A stretch of DNA of 9,376 bases from assembly GCA_023266455.1 (NCBI GenBank), contig JAHFQD010000049.1, positions 1-9,376 on the forward strand. The letters run 5' to 3'. The stretch is from Candidatus Muproteobacteria bacterium (GTDB taxonomy: Bacteria; Pseudomonadota; Gammaproteobacteria; Acidiferrobacterales; Sulfurifustaceae). This document shows positions 5,931 through 9,376 of this stretch, piece after piece. The translations under genes were made by a program, and so were the position numbers. Positions within the stretch are counted from its first letter, which is position 1, and every line of letters begins with the position of its first letter. The notes under the pieces were generated by a model. The model worked only from the letters and a program-made list of their open reading frames with translations. It ran no database searches and was not told the origin of the DNA.

Positions 5931-8129
5931 ATGCAAAAGCAATTCACCCGCAAGCCGCTCGCCGCGGCGATAGTAATGGTATTGGCTTCACCCGTCGTCT
6001 TCGGCGCCGATCCGACGCCTGTTCCGGCGGCAGGCGAAACGACGTTGAGCGACGTCGAAGTGCGCGCCGGCCGGCCGCAAGACGATTACAACAAAGGCGT
6101 GAGCAGCGTCGGCGGGAAAGGTGGTCCTACCGCCGTTCGCGACATTCCGCAATCGGTCACGGTCATCAATCGGGCGCAGCTCGACGCGCAAGGCGCGGCA
6201 TCGTTATCGGATGCGCTGCGCACCGTGCCGGGCATCACGCTCGGCGCCGCTGAAGGTGGGCAGATCGGTAACAACATTAACTTGCGCGGTTTCACGGCGC
6301 GTACCGACATTTATCTGGACGGGTTTCGCGACCGCGGCCAATATTATCGAGATACTTTTTATCTGGATTCCGTAGAAGTATTGAAAGGTCCGTCGTCGAT
6401 GTTGTTCGGACGCGGCTCCACCGGCGGCGTGATCAATCAAGTCAGCAAACAACCGACGCTCACGAATAAAAATGAAGTGTCGGTCACGGTTGGCACCGAC
6501 GGTTACTATCGCGCCACCGCCGATACGAATCATGCTTTGTCCGATACCTCCGCCCTGCGCATCGAGCTAATGGGTCAGGAAGTGAGCACGACGCGCGACG
6601 TCATGGAAAACAAAGACTACGGCATGGCTTCGTCTTTGCGCTTCGGTATTGGCACGCCGACGGAGTTAACGTTCTCGGCGTTGGTGCAACATAACCGCGA
6701 CATGCCGGACTACGGATTCCTCGCGGTCAACGGCCATCCGCTCGATGTGGATAAAGACAAGTACTACGCGCTAACCGACGATCGCACGATCCAAGACGTC
6801 GCCAGCCTCGGCGCGCGCGTCGAACATAAATTCAGTCCGACGCAGACGCTGCGCAATCAAACGCAGTACAGCCAGTACAAGACGGACGTGCGTGAGACCT
6901 ATCCCAATAGCGTCGGTACGCTCAGCGGTAGCACGTTCACACCGCTGCCCACGGCCAGCACGGGCAACTACACCAACCTGCCGCTGAATCAGTTGTATCT
7001 CAGACTGGCGAGCCACGATCGTGTTATCGAAGACGAGTCGTTGTACAACCAGACCGACCTGACTTCCAAATTCGACATCGGCGCCGTCAAGCACACGGTG
7101 GTGACCGGTTTAGAAATCGGCCGCGACGATTACGAAAACCAAACCTATGCCCGTAACAACTTGCCGATCATTTCGATATCGGATCCGGCGTATCTGTCGA
7201 CGCCGTCGAACTCCGTTACCACCACAGGCAATCTTGCGAAAACCCAGGCCACTTCTATCGCCGCGTATGTCAACGACACCGTCGAACTCGACAAGCAATG
7301 GAAACTGGTCGGCGGCGTACGTCGGGATCGTTATAAAGCGGACATTACCAATAGCATCAACCGGAACAACACCGCCGGGAATACGACCTTGGCGTCGGCC
7401 GACCAAACGATTTACTACACCAGCCTACGCGCCGGCGTTCTTTACCAGCCGACGGATACGCAGTCTTATTACATTTCGTATGGCACCTCGTTCAATCCTT
7501 CGCTGGAGCAACTCACGTTGACCACGGGTCAGCAAAATCTCGATCCGGAAAAAAATCGCTCTTACGAAATCGGCGGTAAATGGGACGTGCTCGGCGGTGG
7601 TTTGTCGCTGACCTCGGCGTTATTCCAAATCGAAAAAACCAATGCGCGTTCGCAAGTTTCGACAGGGGTGTACACCATCGATGGCGATGTGCGCGTCAAC
7701 GGTATCGAACTTGGTGCGACCGGGCGCCTCACGTCGAAATGGCAAGTGGTTGCTGGTTACACCTACCTCGATGCCGAGATCGTTCAAGCTTCCACGCTCG
7801 ACGGTACGCAAGGCAAAGTGCCCGCCAATACACCGCGCAACAGCGCCATGTTATGGACGACCTACAACCTTAGCGGTCAATGGGAAACCGGCGGCGGCGT
7901 CACCTATATGTCCAATCGCTATGCCAGCAATACCAATGTCGTATCGGTCGGAGACTATATGCATTGGGACGCAACGGTCGCTTACCATCGACCGAAATAC
8001 GACTTGCGGCTCAATCTGCTCAATTTGACCGATCGACGCGATTTCGTCGCCGCGATTCCTTCCGATGGCGGACGTGCTGTACCGAGCGCTGGCCGTACCG
8101 CGCTCATGACGGCGACGTATAAGTTCTAA
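5931..8129 (+). CDS. fiu: TonB-dependent siderophore receptor, Fiu-like (catecholate type)
   Basis: An outer-membrane gated beta-barrel for ferric siderophore import, 732 residues from the ATG at 5931. Upstream codons back to 5895 are excluded because GAGGA sits 5 nt before this ATG and a signal peptide starts here. That peptide is about residues 1-26, with Arg/Lys at the N terminus, a hydrophobic core, and cleavage near VVFGA. A TonB-box-like TLSDVEV follows at 38-44. The plug, about 65-173, has RDIPQSVTVI, LSDALRTVPGI, INLRGF, YLDGFRDRGQYYRDTF, VEVLKGPSSMLFGRGSTGG and VINQVSK. The rest is the 22-strand barrel, ending in the aromatic YKF of outer-membrane proteins. Motifs fit the TonB-siderophore receptor subfamily. 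The Fiu assignment (monomeric catechols, catechol-drug conjugates) leans on the piuC/ybiX gene immediately downstream, as in E. coli and Pseudomonas. The substrate itself is not visible in the sequence. Confidence 0.9.
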   Translation: MQKQFTRKPLAAAIVMVLASPVVFGADPTPVPAAGETTLSDVEVRAGRPQDDYNKGVSSVGGKGGPTAVRDIPQSVTVINRAQLDAQGAASLSDALRTVPGITLGAAEGGQIGNNINLRGFTARTDIYLDGFRDRGQYYRDTFYLDSVEVLKGPSSMLFGRGSTGGVINQVSKQPTLTNKNEVSVTVGTDGYYRATADTNHALSDTSALRIELMGQEVSTTRDVMENKDYGMASSLRFGIGTPTELTFSALVQHNRDMPDYGFLAVNGHPLDVDKDKYYALTDDRTIQDVASLGARVEHKFSPTQTLRNQTQYSQYKTDVRETYPNSVGTLSGSTFTPLPTASTGNYTNLPLNQLYLRLASHDRVIEDESLYNQTDLTSKFDIGAVKHTVVTGLEIGRDDYENQTYARNNLPIISISDPAYLSTPSNSVTTTGNLAKTQATSIAAYVNDTVELDKQWKLVGGVRRDRYKADITNSINRNNTAGNTTLASADQTIYYTSLRAGVLYQPTDTQSYYISYGTSFNPSLEQLTLTTGQQNLDPEKNRSYEIGGKWDVLGGGLSLTSALFQIEKTNARSQVSTGVYTIDGDVRVNGIELGATGRLTSKWQVVAGYTYLDAEIVQASTLDGTQGKVPANTPRNSAMLWTTYNLSGQWETGGGVTYMSNRYASNTNVVSVGDYMHWDATVAYHRPKYDLRLNLLNLTDRRDFVAAIPSDGGRAVPSAGRTALMTATYKF

Positions 8130-8147
8130 AATCACGGATCGGCGCTC

Positions 8148-8834
8148 ATGTTATTGCAAATTCCAAAAGTACTGAGCGCCGAGCAACTACGTCTCGTACG
8201 CGCGCGGCTCGATGCGGCCGGCGACGCCTGGGTCGATGGTCGCGTCACCGCCGGCTACCAAGGCGCGCGCGTAAAGGACAACGCTCAAATCGCCGAGGAA
8301 ACACCACTGGCGCGCGAATTGGGCGATTTGATTTTATCGGCGCTCGAACGCAATCCGCTGTTCATCAGCGCCACCTTGCCGGCGCAGGTCTATCCACCGA
8401 TGTTTAACCGTTATGAAGGCGGACAGCGCTTCGGCAATCACGTCGACAACGCGGTGCGGTTGTTACCGGGCGGCAGCATGAAAATCCGCACCGACATTTC
8501 GGCAACGCTGTTCATCGCCGAACCGAGCGAGTACGACGGCGGCGAGTTGGTCGTGGAAGACACCTATGGCACGCACGCAGTCAAGTTACCGGCAGGCGAC
8601 ATGGTGCTGTATCCCGCGACCAGCCTGCACCGCGTCAATCCGATAACGCGCGGAGCACGCGTGGCGTCGTTCTTCTGGATTCAAAGCATGGTGCGCGACG
8701 ACGCGCAGCGCGCGTTGTTGTTCGATCTCGATATGTCGATCCAACGCTTGAACGCCACCGGCGGCGATGAAAACGCGCGCACGCAATTAACCGGTTGCTA
8801 CCATAATTTACTGCGAATGTGGGCCACGACATGA
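8148..8834 (+). CDS. piuC: PiuC/YbiX family Fe(II)/2-oxoglutarate-dependent dioxygenase (PKHD-type hydroxylase)
   Basis: A 228-residue cytosolic protein of the PKHD-type hydroxylase family (P4Hc-like double-stranded beta-helix). The facial metal triad is visible as HVD at 98-100 (His98, Asp100) and His161 in SLHRV. Arg171, ten residues later in [10 protein letters not shown], is the expected 2-oxoglutarate ligand. The N-terminal [10 protein letters not shown] and central [17 protein letters not shown] are typical of YbiX/PiuC. The physiological substrate of the family is unresolved. Genetic linkage to Fiu/PiuA-type receptors, and the effect of piu mutations on catechol-antibiotic conjugate uptake in Pseudomonas, suggest a role in siderophore or iron handling. 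It starts 18 bp after the receptor stop with only a weak GGA upstream, and its stop overlaps the next start as ATGA. Confidence 0.93.
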   Translation: MLLQIPKVLSAEQLRLVRARLDAAGDAWVDGRVTAGYQGARVKDNAQIAEETPLARELGDLILSALERNPLFISATLPAQVYPPMFNRYEGGQRFGNHVDNAVRLLPGGSMKIRTDISATLFIAEPSEYDGGELVVEDTYGTHAVKLPAGDMVLYPATSLHRVNPITRGARVASFFWIQSMVRDDAQRALLFDLDMSIQRLNATGGDENARTQLTGCYHNLLRMWATT

Positions 8835-9376
8835 CACGACGTCCTTCCACCGCAGCGCGCGAACGCGGGCATCTATTCGTTCCGCGCGCTTGGCATCGCC
8901 CCGGTTTCCTCAAATGGCTACGCCGCACGCACGCCTGGTTCGGATTGTGGGGCGCCGTGTTGGGTTTGTTGTTCGGCTTCACCGGCATTTTGTTGAATCA
9001 CCGCGCGGTGTTGAAAATTCCAGCGGCGAAGAATACCGAGACGCAATTCCAAGTCGCGCTGTCGGATCCATTGCCGAACAATCCGGAAGAACTCGGACGT
9101 TATCTGCAAGAAAAATTGAAGCTCGATACGCCGCCGACACGCGCGCGCAAAGAGCCAGCGAAAACCGCGCCGTGGGGCGACGAGAACATCCGCCAACCCG
9201 AGCGCTGGCAGTTCAACTTCGTTAATCCGCAACACAGCATCAACGTCGAGTATTGGGTCGGCAATCGCTACGTGTCCGTGCGCCAACAAGATCCGAATTT
9301 CTTCGCGCTGTTGACGCGCTTACATCAAGGCACCGGCGCGGGCATAGCGTGGATTCTGTTGGTCGATACGCTTGGC
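8831..9376 (+). CDS. PepSY-associated transmembrane protein (3' end outside window)
   Basis: 182 codons are open to the right edge with no stop. The N terminus is basic, followed by [11 protein letters not shown] and a membrane helix at about residues 34-55 that ends in GILLNHR. This His-flanked helix (His34, His57) is the signature of PepSY-associated membrane proteins. A roughly 100-residue, probably periplasmic, PepSY-like stretch follows, containing [26 protein letters not shown] (split here: RWQFNFVNP, then [12 protein letters not shown]). A second helix begins at about 155-182 with [10 protein letters not shown]. Some relatives, such as FoxB and FpvG, take part in reducing siderophore-bound iron in the periplasm; others have no known role. 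The start overlaps the piuC stop as ATGA, so it is in the same operon. Function as a ferric reductase or electron-transfer partner is inference. Confidence 0.8.
   Translation, partial: MTRRPSTAARERGHLFVPRAWHRPGFLKWLRRTHAWFGLWGAVLGLLFGFTGILLNHRAVLKIPAAKNTETQFQVALSDPLPNNPEELGRYLQEKLKLDTPPTRARKEPAKTAPWGDENIRQPERWQFNFVNPQHSINVEYWVGNRYVSVRQQDPNFFALLTRLHQGTGAGIAWILLVDTLG

Overview
The window looks like chromosomal DNA of a Gram-negative proteobacterium, beta or gamma class. This rests on outer-membrane iron uptake (a TonB-dependent receptor plus TonB/ExbB/ExbD), the gene order yqgE-ruvX-pyrR-pyrB-pyrC', and protein motifs close to Burkholderia- and Pseudomonas-type homologues. I cannot place it more precisely. 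Composition is moderately GC-rich and even, with no mobile element, CRISPR array, tRNA or rRNA visible.

Left half (1-3766, minus strand): a tightly packed pyrimidine/housekeeping operon transcribed right to left. The order is yqgE, ruvX (Holliday-junction resolvase-like), pyrR, pyrB (aspartate carbamoyltransferase) and a dihydroorotase homologue that runs off the left edge. Every junction overlaps: GTGA, then 17 or 38 bp, then TTGA, then ATGA. Two of the starts are non-ATG. The dihydroorotase homologue has lost almost all metal ligands of active dihydroorotases, so it is best read as the non-catalytic PyrC' partner of PyrB. The cell then needs a separate active dihydroorotase elsewhere.

Middle (3767-4083): a 317-bp divergent intergenic region. 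Its right end holds a promoter (TTGACT, 16 bp, TATCAT) with a near-consensus Fur box across spacer and -10. Its left end holds a 14-bp palindrome and at best a weak yqgE promoter.

Right half (4084-9376, plus strand): an iron-uptake operon of tonB, exbB, exbD, a Fiu-like siderophore receptor, piuC/ybiX (Fe(II)/2-oxoglutarate dioxygenase family) and a PepSY-type membrane protein cut by the right edge. Read together, iron scarcity lifts Fur repression. The receptor takes up a ferric (probably catecholate) siderophore, powered by a dedicated TonB-ExbB-ExbD motor. PiuC and the PepSY protein are then candidates for processing the siderophore or reducing its iron. The substrate and the last two roles are inferred from family and context.

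No wholly new system is evident. The best leads are the catalytically dead dihydroorotase and the coupling of a Fiu-PiuC module to its own energy transducer and a PepSY membrane protein.
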